64,000 nt of DNA. Origin: WLWS01 sp965243105 (GTDB lineage Bacteria; Pseudomonadota; Gammaproteobacteria; Eutrophobiales; Eutrophobiaceae). A program made the translations under genes and the position numbers. Shown here piece after piece: positions 43,202 through 52,485 of this stretch. Under the pieces are notes generated by a model. It saw only the letters and a list, made by a program, of their open reading frames with translations. It searched no databases and had not been told where the DNA came from. The DNA is taken from positions 806,001 to 870,000 of the forward strand of contig CBDEUC010000003.1 in the NCBI GenBank assembly GCA_965243105.1, written 5' to 3'. The first letter of the stretch is position 1; every line of letters begins with the position of its first letter.

Positions 43202-43582
43202 TCAAAGCAGGCCCTCTTCCTCCAGCACTTTCCTGGCGCTACGAAAACATTCAAGTGCCTGGGGCACACCACAATAAATGCCAACCACGTGAATGATTGA
43301 CTGGATTTCTTCCTTGCTGACACCGTTGTTAATCGCACCACGGCAGTGAATCTCCCATTCATGCATCTTGCCAAGTGCTGCAATCATAGCCAGGTTCATC
43401 ATGGAACGTGTCCTGGCATCAATGGTGTCGTCACCCCAGCCAAAACCCCAGCACCATGCCGTCATGGATTCCTGGAAAGGACGGGTAAAGTCATCCGCCG
43501 CCGCCAGGTTCTTTTCTACATACTCTGCGCCCAGCGTGGCTTTTCGTTGTTCAAGCCCCTTATCAAACATGTTGTCCATCAT
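43202..43582 (-). CDS. Carboxymuconolactone decarboxylase family protein
   Basis: About 126 residues from ATG 43582 (MMDNMFDKGLEQRKATLG), preceded by GGGGAG; an upstream extension inside the ALDH gene is not coding. HEWEIHCRGAINNGVSKEEIQSIIHVVGIYCGVPQALE is the CMD/PcaC-type active-site block with His residues and no CxxC, so it is not an AhpD-like peroxidase. Its stop-start arrangement TAATG with the ALDH gene shows tight coupling. The reaction in this setting is unknown. Confidence 0.82.
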   Translation of the reverse strand: MMDNMFDKGLEQRKATLGAEYVEKNLAAADDFTRPFQESMTAWCWGFGWGDDTIDARTRSMMNLAMIAALGKMHEWEIHCRGAINNGVSKEEIQSIIHVVGIYCGVPQALECFRSARKVLEEEGLL

Positions 43583-45045
43583 TAGCTCCCCTGTTGAATT
43601 GAAATTGCAATATTCTTTGTTTGGACATAGTTCCACAGGGCTTCACGCCCCTTTTCGCGACCGTAACCGGATTTACCGTAACCACCAAAAGGTGTCTCCA
43701 CGCCCCCGGCATACCATTCATTAATAAATACCTGTCCGGCCTTTACCTGCTTCGCTGTGGACATGGCACGGTCAAGGTCCCTGGAAAAAACACCGCCCAC
43801 GAGACCGTAGTCTGTTCCATTTGCTATTTCCACGGCCTCTTTCGTGGTACTGAACTTCATTACCGAGATGACCGGTCCAAACACTTCCGTTTGCGCTATT
43901 TCCATGTCCGGCGAAACATTGGTTATCACCGTTGGTGCGTGAAAAAAGCCCGGTCCCTCTATATGTGCCCCGCCAGCAGCCAGGGTTGCACCTTCTTCTT
44001 CGGCCCTGGTGCATAGCTGAACTGCCCTGTCGCGCTGGCTTTCGGAAACCATGGCACCCATGTTGTCTCCTTCTTCACCACGTTCAATACCGGGACCAAC
44101 AGACAGTGAGTTCGCCAGCCGGGTTATTTTCTCCACTACCTCGTCATGAATAGACTCGTGCACGATGAGTCGTGACATGGCAGAGCAAACCTGCCCGGCA
44201 TTAAAGAATATCCCCCAGCGAACATTCCCGGTGAGGGCATCAAGATCGGCATCCTCGTAAACAATCGCGGCAGATTTACCACCGAGTTCCAGCACGCAGG
44301 GCACCACGTTTCGCGCCGCGGCCTCGGCGATGGCTATGCCGGTCGCCACGGAGCCGGTAAAAACAATTTGATCCACCAGCGGGTGTGACACCAGCGCGGC
44401 ACCAGCTACCGCCCCTTCACCACATAAAACGTTCACGGCACCCTTGGCAAAACCGGCAGACTGGGCTGCAAGTGCAATGTAGTGTGAAGACAAAGGATCG
44501 AGTTCAGGGGTTTTCACCACGCAGGCGTTGCCGGTGGCAAGCGCAGCCGACAGCGAGCGAGCTGCCATTTCCAGCGGGTAGTTCCAGGGGATGACCTGGG
44601 CTGAGACCCCGTAAGGCTCATAAACGGTAAAATCGAAGTAGGAGGAGCCCAGGGGTATGGAGCGACCTTCAAGGGTTTCCGCCTGGTTACCGTAGTATTC
44701 AAAGTAACGCGCGGCGGAGTCCACCTCGAGATAGGCTTCCCAAAGCGGCTTGCCACTTTCAAGAGTCAGAAGTGGCGCAATAACGTCGCGGTTCGCCACC
44801 AGGTATTCCCCCATGGCTCGCACCATGCGTCCCCTTTCCACCGGCCGCATGTCGCTTAACACGCCACTTTCGTGGCAACGTGCAGCGGCCTGCACAGCCA
44901 TGTCAATATCGTCGACGCTGGCACAGGCCTGTTCAGCGAGTTTCTCGCCGGTAGCCGGGTTTAATACATCTATGCCATCGGCACTGCCATCGACAAACTC
45001 ACCGTCTACAAAATTTTGCCAGATAGTTTTCACTTCCCCGGTCAC
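43582..45045 (-). CDS. NAD-dependent aldehyde dehydrogenase (betaine-region)
   Basis: The 487-residue ALDH has FTGSVATG, the general-base motif LELGGKSAAIV and FNAGQVCSAMSR with the catalytic Cys; WYAGGVETPFGGYGKSGYGREKG is the typical C-terminus. It overlaps the Rieske oxygenase gene by 4 bases, so it probably oxidises the aldehyde released by that oxygenase, as malic semialdehyde is in carnitine cleavage. The substrate is not certain; betaine aldehyde or a related aldehyde is possible. Confidence 0.87.
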   Translation of the reverse strand: MTGEVKTIWQNFVDGEFVDGSADGIDVLNPATGEKLAEQACASVDDIDMAVQAAARCHESGVLSDMRPVERGRMVRAMGEYLVANRDVIAPLLTLESGKPLWEAYLEVDSAARYFEYYGNQAETLEGRSIPLGSSYFDFTVYEPYGVSAQVIPWNYPLEMAARSLSAALATGNACVVKTPELDPLSSHYIALAAQSAGFAKGAVNVLCGEGAVAGAALVSHPLVDQIVFTGSVATGIAIAEAAARNVVPCVLELGGKSAAIVYEDADLDALTGNVRWGIFFNAGQVCSAMSRLIVHESIHDEVVEKITRLANSLSVGPGIERGEEGDNMGAMVSESQRDRAVQLCTRAEEEGATLAAGGAHIEGPGFFHAPTVITNVSPDMEIAQTEVFGPVISVMKFSTTKEAVEIANGTDYGLVGGVFSRDLDRAMSTAKQVKAGQVFINEWYAGGVETPFGGYGKSGYGREKGREALWNYVQTKNIAISIQQGS

Positions 45046-46118
45046 AGGAATTCCCTGTACCAGTTTTGCATGGCATGCAGCGAATGCTCTGAGCGTAGCC
45101 CACCCGCTGGATCAATAACCAGTGGACCAGCCTCATAGCCACGACTATTTAAACCTCGGTTAACGGACTCTACCAGGCGAATATCTTCCGCCACGGTGGT
45201 ATCAAGATCCTGCTGTGCCAGGGCAAGTATTGTGCTCGATTCTTCGCCATCCACGGTAAACCAGCCGCGGGTAACGGTAACCCTGTCATGGCTGTCAGTT
45301 CGCCAGTGATAGGTGTTGAGGATGTTGCCGGGATAGACCTGGAAGGAAAACATGGGCCAGAGATACCAGGTAGAGTACTTGCCGGCAAACTCATTGGACT
45401 GCAGATCAATTTCATAGGACATTTGATCCAGGTTCTGGCACTCGGTCCTGTGACGCAGGCAGTGCCCCTGGGGTTGTATGTCATAGGTCTCGGGTTTTAC
45501 CACGCCACTCATCAGGGCCGGGTGATTGACGGGACAGTGGTAGCATTCAGAATAATTTTCAATAGAGACCTTCCAGTTACAATTCTCAGGAATGTCATTC
45601 CACAAGACGGGTTTCAAACGCTCTATGTCCGGCACATACGGAAGAAGCTCTTCCCTTACCCGTGGATACCACTCGTCCATGGGTCGTGTGCCTGAATCGA
45701 GGTTAATAAAGATAAAGCCAAAGAAAACTTCATGCCTGACTTCTTTCAGGGCAATTTTACTTCGATCAAAACCGGCGGTGGTCTCGGAGTTCGGCGCCGA
45801 CTTCAACCGGCCATTTAACTCGTAGGACCACGAATGATAGGGGCAGACCAGTAAACGGCTGCAGCCGCTGCCACTGACAAGCTCGTGGGCGCGATGCTGA
45901 CACACGTTGTAAAAAGCGTGGATTTCGTTCGCTTCATCTCTCAGGCAGACAATATTTTCTCCGCCAACCTGGCAGGTAAAGTAATCACCCGCTTTTTCGA
46001 GTTGCGATACGTGCCCGGCGAACTGCCATGTTTTTGCAAGAACCCCCGACTGTTCCCGGCGAAAGATTTCCGGGTCTGTATACAGGTTCGCTTCCAGGGC
46101 TAAAATGCTCTCACTCAT
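45042..46118 (-). CDS. Rieske non-haem iron oxygenase, large subunit (quaternary-amine type)
   Basis: The 358-residue oxygenase has a Rieske cluster C73-x-H75 and C92-xx-H95 (CQHRAHEL, CPYHSW) and a mononuclear iron site with H194 and H199 (ENYSECYHCPVNH) and a later Asp. It resembles the GbcA/choline monooxygenase/stachydrine demethylase and CntA group. The start is ATG 46118 with GAGG ten bases upstream. No reductase partner is encoded in the window. Placed with the RpiR gene and ALDH, it likely removes an N-alkyl group or cleaves carnitine-like substrate. Confidence 0.85.
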   Translation of the reverse strand: MSESILALEANLYTDPEIFRREQSGVLAKTWQFAGHVSQLEKAGDYFTCQVGGENIVCLRDEANEIHAFYNVCQHRAHELVSGSGCSRLLVCPYHSWSYELNGRLKSAPNSETTAGFDRSKIALKEVRHEVFFGFIFINLDSGTRPMDEWYPRVREELLPYVPDIERLKPVLWNDIPENCNWKVSIENYSECYHCPVNHPALMSGVVKPETYDIQPQGHCLRHRTECQNLDQMSYEIDLQSNEFAGKYSTWYLWPMFSFQVYPGNILNTYHWRTDSHDRVTVTRGWFTVDGEESSTILALAQQDLDTTVAEDIRLVESVNRGLNSRGYEAGPLVIDPAGGLRSEHSLHAMQNWYREFL

Positions 46119-46130
46119 AAACTTCAATCC

Positions 46131-47036
46131 TCACACGTCACCCTTGTAAATTCCGAGGGCTTTTCGTCGTTCATGAAAACGCCGTATATTGGCAATGACA
46201 TCCGGGCTGGCATCAGCAATCACGAAGGCCATCAGGGTTTCCAGTAATGCCGCAGCCGCTCCGATTGATGGAAAAAACTGCAGGGTGTCGGTGTGCACAA
46301 CAAAACTGTGTTCGCTTTCGGCAATGATAGGTGATGCCGGGCTATCTGATATTCCAATTACGACACTTTTCTGTTGCCGCGCAATTTCCACGGCTTCAAG
46401 CACCTCGGTGCGATAGGGTTTAAACGTCATGGCCAACAGGACATCCTTTGGGCCGCTAAATGCCAGGTCGTCGATGGCCAGGTTGCCCTCACGTGGTATG
46501 GCGATAACACTATCGATGGCCATGTCTGCCAGGTAGGCAAAATTTCGCGCCAGGCTATGGTTGATACCCACCCCAAGTACATAGGTATGACGTGCTGCAA
46601 CAATGGCGTCAGCCGCGGCCTTTATGCTGGCCGCATCAATCGCGGTGAAGGTATTCTCTATATTGGCGATAGACGATGTCACCATGCCTGCATAAAGCTG
46701 GTCCAGTTCTTCACCCGAGGACAGGGACTGTAACCAGCGTGCCCTGTCAGGAAAGTTTGGACCACCCTGTCGAATCTCTTCCCGGAACAGCTCCCTGAAT
46801 TTCTCGTAGCCGTCAAAGCCAAAACTACGCGCCATGCGCACCAGGGAGTTGGGCTTGACCCTGGCAGCCTCGGCGATTTCCCGTATGGAACTTACCCCGA
46901 CATCATTGGGGTTTTCCAGGATGTAGGTGGCCGCCTTGCGTGTCTCCGGGGTGAGCTCGGCGAGCCCCTCGGAAAGCTGTCGCAGCACCTTCACGGTGGC
47001 CTCTTCCGAGGCTAATGGTACATTTGTTTCATTCAT
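46131..47036 (-). CDS. MurR/RpiR family transcriptional regulator
   Basis: The regulator has an N-terminal HTH (SSIREIAEAARVKPNSLVRMARSFGFDGYEKFRELFREE) and a C-terminal SIS domain (YVLGVGINHSLARNFAYLADMAIDSVIAI), which often binds phosphosugars but in this branch may bind amines. I start at ATG 47036 (MNETNVPLASEEA), since a start at 47102 would leave only 10 bases before the divergent flavoprotein gene. The 76-base intergenic region probably holds both promoters. It likely controls the Rieske operon and the divergent dehydrogenase operon. Confidence 0.85.
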   Translation of the reverse strand: MNETNVPLASEEATVKVLRQLSEGLAELTPETRKAATYILENPNDVGVSSIREIAEAARVKPNSLVRMARSFGFDGYEKFRELFREEIRQGGPNFPDRARWLQSLSSGEELDQLYAGMVTSSIANIENTFTAIDAASIKAAADAIVAARHTYVLGVGINHSLARNFAYLADMAIDSVIAIPREGNLAIDDLAFSGPKDVLLAMTFKPYRTEVLEAVEIARQQKSVVIGISDSPASPIIAESEHSFVVHTDTLQFFPSIGAAAALLETLMAFVIADASPDVIANIRRFHERRKALGIYKGDV

Positions 47037-47038
47037 CG

Positions 47039-47068
47039 TTGACAATTGTATAAATAGTCGATTAGCAT
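47039..47068 (+). promoter_or_regulatory. Possible sigma-70 promoter of the plus-strand flavoprotein operon
   Basis: TTGACA at 47039-47044 is a perfect -35 hexamer, with a poor -10 candidate TAGCAT at 47063-47068 (18-base spacer). The hexamer overlaps an ACAATTGT palindrome (47042-47049), a possible operator. Weak evidence. Confidence 0.3.
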
Positions 47069-47112
47069 GTCCATCCGTTCTAAACCCATGTAAATAAGCC
47101 ATTTTTTAGCCC

Positions 47113-49599
47113 ATGTCATCCAGTAAAAACAACGATTTTCCGTCCCAGTCACGCGTCGTCATCATTGGCGGCGGCATCATGGGCTGCGGCCTCGCCTATC
47201 ACCTGGCCCATGCCGGGTGGACTGATGTCGTGCTGCTCGAGAAAGCTGAGCTCACCTCCGGTTCCACCTGGCACGCAGCGGGACAGATCACCCACTCCAC
47301 CTCCAGCTTTGGCCTCGGAAAGTGCGTCGGTTACAACATCGATCTCTATTCCGGCCTGCTTGAGAAGGAAACCGGCCAGTCTGTTACCTGGCATGGCTGC
47401 GGTTCCCTGCGTCTCGCTTACACCGAGGACGAGATGGACTGGCTGCGACACACCCTCAGCGTGGGCCGCTCCCTTGGCTTTCCCATGGAACTTGTAGACC
47501 CCGAACGCATTCGACAGTTGCATCCTTTTTACAATATAGACGGTGTCATCGGCGCCCTGCATACACCGGAGGATGGTCACGTTGACCCGTCCGGTGTTAC
47601 CCAGGCCCTCGCTACCGGCGCACGACAGCTTGGCGTGAGAATTATTCGTCGCTGTCGCGCCACCGGTGTGACCCAGATGGACAACGGCGAGTGGAAAGTC
47701 AGTACTGAGAAAGGCGACATCCTTTGTGAACACGTGGTCAATGCCGGCGGCACCTATGCGCGTCAAATGGGCGAATGGAACCAGCTGCAATTGCCAATGA
47801 CATCAATGACACACCACTATTTTGTCACTGACACTGTGCCCGAGTTCCAGGAACTCACTTCTGAATTACCCGTGGTGCGGGATGACCGCCTGGTATCCGG
47901 CTACATTCGCATGGAACAAAAATCAGGGCTGATTGGTATCTATGAAAAGGCCAACCCCAACGCCACCTGGATCGATCACTGTCCCTGGGAAGCGGAAAAC
48001 GAATTATTCGCCGCGGACTACGACCGCATCATGCCGTGGCTGGAGAACGCCCTCGATCGCATGCCCATACTTGCTGAACTGGGTATCAAGACTGAAATTC
48101 ATGGTGCCATTTCCCATCCCCCCGATGGCAACCCGCTTATTGGACCTGCCCCTGGCGTGAAGAACTACTGGTGTTGCTGCGGCACCCAGATCGGCATCGG
48201 CTGGGGTCCCGGCCTGACCCGCGAACTGGCCAACTGGATGGTGCACGGGGCCGCTGATATCTCCATGAGGGAATTTGACCCGAGGCGATTCGGCGATTAC
48301 GCCACGAAAGACTGGCAGGTGATCAAGGCAAAGGAAGACTATTGCCTGCGTCACGAGATCCCTTTTCCCCATTTGAATCGGCTTGAAGGCCGACCGGTAA
48401 AGCCCAGCACGCTCTACGACCAGCTAAAGGCAAAGGGCGCCGTGTTTGAAGAAGTCTACGGCCATGAGCGACCACGCTGGTTTGCCCCGAAAGGTATGGC
48501 TGCTGAAGACCAGTATTCATTCCGTCGCAACGTGGTGCACGACATTGTCGGTGCGGAAGTGGCCGCGGTCAGAAAGAGCGTGGGTATCATGGATATCTCC
48601 GCTTTTACCAAGGTGCGCGTGTCCGGACCCGGTGCCACGCAGTTCCTCGATCGACTCATTCCCAATACCTTGCCGAAGAAAACCGGTGGCATCATATTGA
48701 CTCATCTTCTCAATCATCGTGGGCGTATTGAAGTCGAGGTCACCATCGCGCGACTTGGTGAAAGTGACTACTACCTGACCTGCGCCGCCTTTTTTGAACA
48801 GCGCCTGCTTGACCACCTTGCCCTGCATCAACAGCAGGAAGAGATAAACATCGAGAATCTTTCCAGTGACTGGCAGGCATTGACGCTGCAGGGGCCCGCA
48901 GCAAGGGACGTCCTGTCACAGGTGACCGAATCCAGTTTAAGCAATGCAGATTTTCGCTGGCTCAGTGCACAGGAAATCAGTATTGCTGGTAACAGCGTGT
49001 GGGCCCTGCGCGTTTCCTACACCGGTGAGCTGGGCTGGGAGTTCCATGGCCCTAGAGAAAACATGCTGGCGGTGTATGAAGCTCTCTGGAATGCTGGTGA
49101 GTCCTTGAACATCGTCGACTATGGTTCATTTGCCATGAACGTCATGCGCATGGAAAAGGGTTTCAAGGGGGCCGGTGAGCTTACCAACGAAGTGACGCTG
49201 CCCGAAGCGGATGTCATGCGCTTTGTAAAAATGGACAAGGGAGAGTTTCATGGAAAGGTAGCCACCGAGCAGAGTCTTGCCAATCCCCTGCCCTGGCTTT
49301 GCGTTTACCTGTCCATTGACGCCAACGGCGACACCGACGGGCACGGCGGCGAGGCAGTGTTAATGAATGACAGGGTTGTTGGCACTACAAGTTCTATTGT
49401 TTACGGGCATAGCGTGGGCAGCATTCTTGCCTTTGCCTACGTGAAGCCGGAAGCGGCCCGGCCCTGCACAGAATTGAATGTCATAATCATGGGTGAGGCA
49501 CGTTCTGCAAGGGTGCTGGACGAGCCTGCTTACGATCCCGCCAGCCTGCTGCCACGTACTGATGTGGCTCCCGTCGAAGAATCGGCAGTTTCCTCATGA
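47113..49599 (+). CDS. Dimethylglycine/sarcosine dehydrogenase-like flavoprotein (1)
   Basis: The 828-residue protein has an FAD-binding DAO domain (about 14-370; VIIGGGIMGCGLAYHL), an FAO middle domain (about 370-430) and a GCV_T-type folate domain (about 440-815). H54 in STWHAAG is the expected covalent flavin attachment site. Such enzymes oxidise N-methyl groups and load one-carbon units on tetrahydrofolate. It is the first gene of a plus-strand operon and overlaps the aminotransferase by 4 bases. Confidence 0.9.
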   Translation: MSSSKNNDFPSQSRVVIIGGGIMGCGLAYHLAHAGWTDVVLLEKAELTSGSTWHAAGQITHSTSSFGLGKCVGYNIDLYSGLLEKETGQSVTWHGCGSLRLAYTEDEMDWLRHTLSVGRSLGFPMELVDPERIRQLHPFYNIDGVIGALHTPEDGHVDPSGVTQALATGARQLGVRIIRRCRATGVTQMDNGEWKVSTEKGDILCEHVVNAGGTYARQMGEWNQLQLPMTSMTHHYFVTDTVPEFQELTSELPVVRDDRLVSGYIRMEQKSGLIGIYEKANPNATWIDHCPWEAENELFAADYDRIMPWLENALDRMPILAELGIKTEIHGAISHPPDGNPLIGPAPGVKNYWCCCGTQIGIGWGPGLTRELANWMVHGAADISMREFDPRRFGDYATKDWQVIKAKEDYCLRHEIPFPHLNRLEGRPVKPSTLYDQLKAKGAVFEEVYGHERPRWFAPKGMAAEDQYSFRRNVVHDIVGAEVAAVRKSVGIMDISAFTKVRVSGPGATQFLDRLIPNTLPKKTGGIILTHLLNHRGRIEVEVTIARLGESDYYLTCAAFFEQRLLDHLALHQQQEEINIENLSSDWQALTLQGPAARDVLSQVTESSLSNADFRWLSAQEISIAGNSVWALRVSYTGELGWEFHGPRENMLAVYEALWNAGESLNIVDYGSFAMNVMRMEKGFKGAGELTNEVTLPEADVMRFVKMDKGEFHGKVATEQSLANPLPWLCVYLSIDANGDTDGHGGEAVLMNDRVVGTTSSIVYGHSVGSILAFAYVKPEAARPCTELNVIIMGEARSARVLDEPAYDPASLLPRTDVAPVEESAVSS

Positions 49600-50870
49600 A
49601 CGAAAGCAAGGCAATAAGAGAGCGCGCCAGCAAGGTCCTGCCGGCAGGCGGCTTTGGTAACTATGACCCGGGTGTATTCATCAGCCATGGCAAGGGCAGT
49701 CGTGTATGGGACACTGAAGGAAAAGAGTATATCGATTTCCTCATTGGCTCAGGCCCCATGCTGCTGGGCCATGGTCACCCGGAAGTGGTGAAAGCTATCA
49801 AGGCACAGCTGGACCGGGGCATGACCTTCTTTGCCAACAACCAGGAAGGACTGCAGCTGGCTGAAGAGATATGCACTAGCGTGGCCTGCGCAGAGCAGCT
49901 TCGTTATGTCAGCACCGGCGGCGAGGCAGACATGTACGCCATGCGCCTTGCCCGGGCCTTTACCGGGCGCGACAGGATCCTCAAGTTTGAAGGTGGCTAT
50001 CACGGTATGTCTGGTGAAGCATTAATGAGCCTGGCTCCGAAGGAATTGCAGGACTTTCCCCAGGCGGTACCGGACAGTGCTGGTATCCCTGAAGCGGTTC
50101 GAGCCAATATGCTTATTGCGCCATTTAATGACATGGACTACGTGAAAGACCTGATGCGAAAACATGCCGATGACATCGCCTGTGTCATCGTCGAACCCCT
50201 GCAGCGCATCGTGCCACCTGCACCGGGTTTCCTGGAAATGCTGCGCGAAGAAACACAGAAAAATGGCATCGTGTTGATCTTTGACGAAGTGGTTACCGGT
50301 TTTCGCCTCGCCTACGGCGGCGCGCAGGAGTATTACGGTGTCACGCCAGACCTGTGTACCCTTGGCAAGGTCATCGGTGGTGGGCTTCCCCTGGCCGCCA
50401 TCGCGGGTAAGCAGGAAATTATGAATCACTTTGATGTCAGCAAGGTGGGCAAGCAAAATTCAACATACCAGGTAGGCACGCTGAGTGGTAATCCACTCGC
50501 TGCCGTTGCCGGACTAAAAACCCTGGAAGTGTTAAAGCGCGAAGGCAGTTATGAACAATTACGCGCCAACGGCCTGGCCATCATGGATTCACTGGCGGCA
50601 TCCCTGGGCAAGGCAGGTATAGCCCATCAAATCGTTGGAGACCCGGTACTTTTTGATGTTGTTTTTACTGAAAATAATGTAAAAGATTATCGCGATTGCC
50701 TGGATGCAAACAGTGAGACAAGTCGCCGGTTTAACAGGCTGCTGAGGGAGCAGGGTATTCTCAAGGCCGACAGCAAGTATTACGCATCGCTGGCGCTGGA
50801 AAAGAAAGATATCGACCAGGCCTGCTGGGCAATTGAAAGTGCAGCCGAGCAATTGGCACAGGACCTTTAG
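49596..50870 (+). CDS. Class III aminotransferase (glutamate-1-semialdehyde aminomutase-like)
   Basis: The 424-residue PLP enzyme has the internal-aldimine Lys at K258 (TLGKVIGGGLPLAAIAG) and VIFDEVVTGFR-type PLP-ring contact (IFDEVVTGFRLA). VSTGGEADMYAMRLARAFTGRDRILKFEGGYHG is the cofactor phosphate region. It resembles glutamate-1-semialdehyde aminomutases and amino-acid:oxoacid transaminases, but its location in a betaine operon suggests an amino-acid-type product. Substrate unknown. Confidence 0.85.
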   Translation: MNESKAIRERASKVLPAGGFGNYDPGVFISHGKGSRVWDTEGKEYIDFLIGSGPMLLGHGHPEVVKAIKAQLDRGMTFFANNQEGLQLAEEICTSVACAEQLRYVSTGGEADMYAMRLARAFTGRDRILKFEGGYHGMSGEALMSLAPKELQDFPQAVPDSAGIPEAVRANMLIAPFNDMDYVKDLMRKHADDIACVIVEPLQRIVPPAPGFLEMLREETQKNGIVLIFDEVVTGFRLAYGGAQEYYGVTPDLCTLGKVIGGGLPLAAIAGKQEIMNHFDVSKVGKQNSTYQVGTLSGNPLAAVAGLKTLEVLKREGSYEQLRANGLAIMDSLAASLGKAGIAHQIVGDPVLFDVVFTENNVKDYRDCLDANSETSRRFNRLLREQGILKADSKYYASLALEKKDIDQACWAIESAAEQLAQDL

Positions 50871-50903
50871 AAGCAATTTGATCTAGATGGGGGTGAATTC
50901 AAC

Positions 50904-52445
50904 ATGGCCAGACGATCCGGTGGCAGGGCGGCACGCCAGGCGCTGAGAAGCGCACCGCTGGCAGAGCATATCAAGCCGGTCCATCCGGGCGAACTGGGTG
51001 GTCAGTACAGGCCCCTGTCGGACGGCGACATGGAGGCTATTGATGCCAACATCTATCGTATTCTCGAAGAAGTCGGCTTCGCCGACGCAACACCCCACTG
51101 TATAGAAACCTGTACCGCGGTCGGCGCGATTCTTGGTGACGACGGTCGCCTGCGTATGCCGCGTGCAGTCGTCGAGAAAGCGCTGGGACTGGCGCAGCGT
51201 AATCTCGTGCTCTACGCCCAGGACCCGGAGCACGATCTTGTCGTCAGCGGCAAGCGCGTACACTTTTCCACGGCTGGTGCGGCAGTGATGATTGCTGACC
51301 CGGAAAACAACCTCTACAGGGACTCCCTGGCGCAGGATCTCTACGACATGGCACGCATTGCTGATACATGTGAGCATATTCACATGTTTCAACGTACCTG
51401 TGTCCTGCGCGATGTGGAAGACAACTACGAGATGGATCTCAACACCACCTATAACTGCGTGGCCGGCACACGCAAACACGCCGGTGTCAGCTGGACCCAC
51501 TACACGCACCTGGAAAAATCCCTCGAGATGCTTCACGTCATTGCCGGTGGTGAAGAAGCCTGGCGCGCACGCCCCTTTGTCAGCCAGTCCAATTGCTTTG
51601 TCGTACCACCGATGAAATTTGCCACTGACGCACTGGAGTGTCTTCGTGTCGCGGTGGAGGGTGGAATGCCGGTATTGCTTTTATCCGCCGGCCAGGCAGG
51701 TGCAACCACGCCGGCTTACCTGGCGGGCGCTGTATCCCAAGCCATGGCCGAGTGTCTTGGCGGCCTTGTTTATGTCAATGCCATCAAACCCGGTGCCCCA
51801 GCCATCGTCGGCGCCTGGCCCTTTGTTTCCGATCTTCGCACCGGCGCCATGAGCGGCGGATCACCGGAACAGGGCCTGTTGTCGGCGGCTTGTGCACAGA
51901 TGGGCAACTACTACGACCTGCCCTTTGGCACCGCCTGTGGTATGACAGACTCAAAGTTTCCAGATTTTCAGAGCGGCGCAGAACGCGCCTATACCCTGCT
52001 ACCGGCAGCACTCTCCGGCGCCAATATCGTGTACGAGTCAGCCGGCATGTACGCCAGCCTGCTGGGTACCTGCCCGGAAAGCCTGTTAATCGATAACGAC
52101 ATCCTCGGGGCAATATTACGCACGACTCGTGGGATTGAAGTCTCGCCCGAATCCCTCAGCTTTGAAAATCTAAAGGATGTCTGTCTCGGTGGCACAGGTC
52201 ATTACCTGGGTTCAGACGAAACACTGAAGATCATGCAAAGTGAATATATCTACCCGGATTTTGGTGACCGTGACAGCCCCAACGTGTGGGAAGAAAAAGG
52301 CAAACCGGTGTTACTGGAACGGGCCATCGAGAAAAAGAAGGAAATTCTTGCGAGCTATTTTCCAAAGCATATCTCCGACGAGACCGATGCAGCTGTGAGG
52401 GAGCAGTTTCCTATTTTTCTTCCGCCCGAAGCGATGGGAAGATAA
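50904..52445 (+). CDS. MttB-family corrinoid methyltransferase (1), non-pyrrolysine
   Basis: The 513-residue TIM-barrel methyltransferase has the long Arg-rich start (MARRSGGRAARQ) seen in proteobacterial MttB homologues. It has no in-frame amber codon, so no pyrrolysine; it would act on a quaternary amine, as MtgB does, not on trimethylamine. It lacks the HFLG-type C-terminal block seen in the second copy (63545-64000) and instead has GGTGHYLGSDETLKIM, a divergent branch. It follows the aminotransferase by 33 bases. A corrinoid protein and activator are encoded downstream on the other strand. Confidence 0.85.
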   Translation: MARRSGGRAARQALRSAPLAEHIKPVHPGELGGQYRPLSDGDMEAIDANIYRILEEVGFADATPHCIETCTAVGAILGDDGRLRMPRAVVEKALGLAQRNLVLYAQDPEHDLVVSGKRVHFSTAGAAVMIADPENNLYRDSLAQDLYDMARIADTCEHIHMFQRTCVLRDVEDNYEMDLNTTYNCVAGTRKHAGVSWTHYTHLEKSLEMLHVIAGGEEAWRARPFVSQSNCFVVPPMKFATDALECLRVAVEGGMPVLLLSAGQAGATTPAYLAGAVSQAMAECLGGLVYVNAIKPGAPAIVGAWPFVSDLRTGAMSGGSPEQGLLSAACAQMGNYYDLPFGTACGMTDSKFPDFQSGAERAYTLLPAALSGANIVYESAGMYASLLGTCPESLLIDNDILGAILRTTRGIEVSPESLSFENLKDVCLGGTGHYLGSDETLKIMQSEYIYPDFGDRDSPNVWEEKGKPVLLERAIEKKKEILASYFPKHISDETDAAVREQFPIFLPPEAMGR

Positions 52446-52485
52446 TGAGTTGACCGAATTCCCAGCTACTCGGAATAAAGTAACT

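Noticed and set aside
51784..52113. Arg-rich minus-strand frame inside MttB1
   Set aside because: Skewed composition typical of an antisense frame; no homology.
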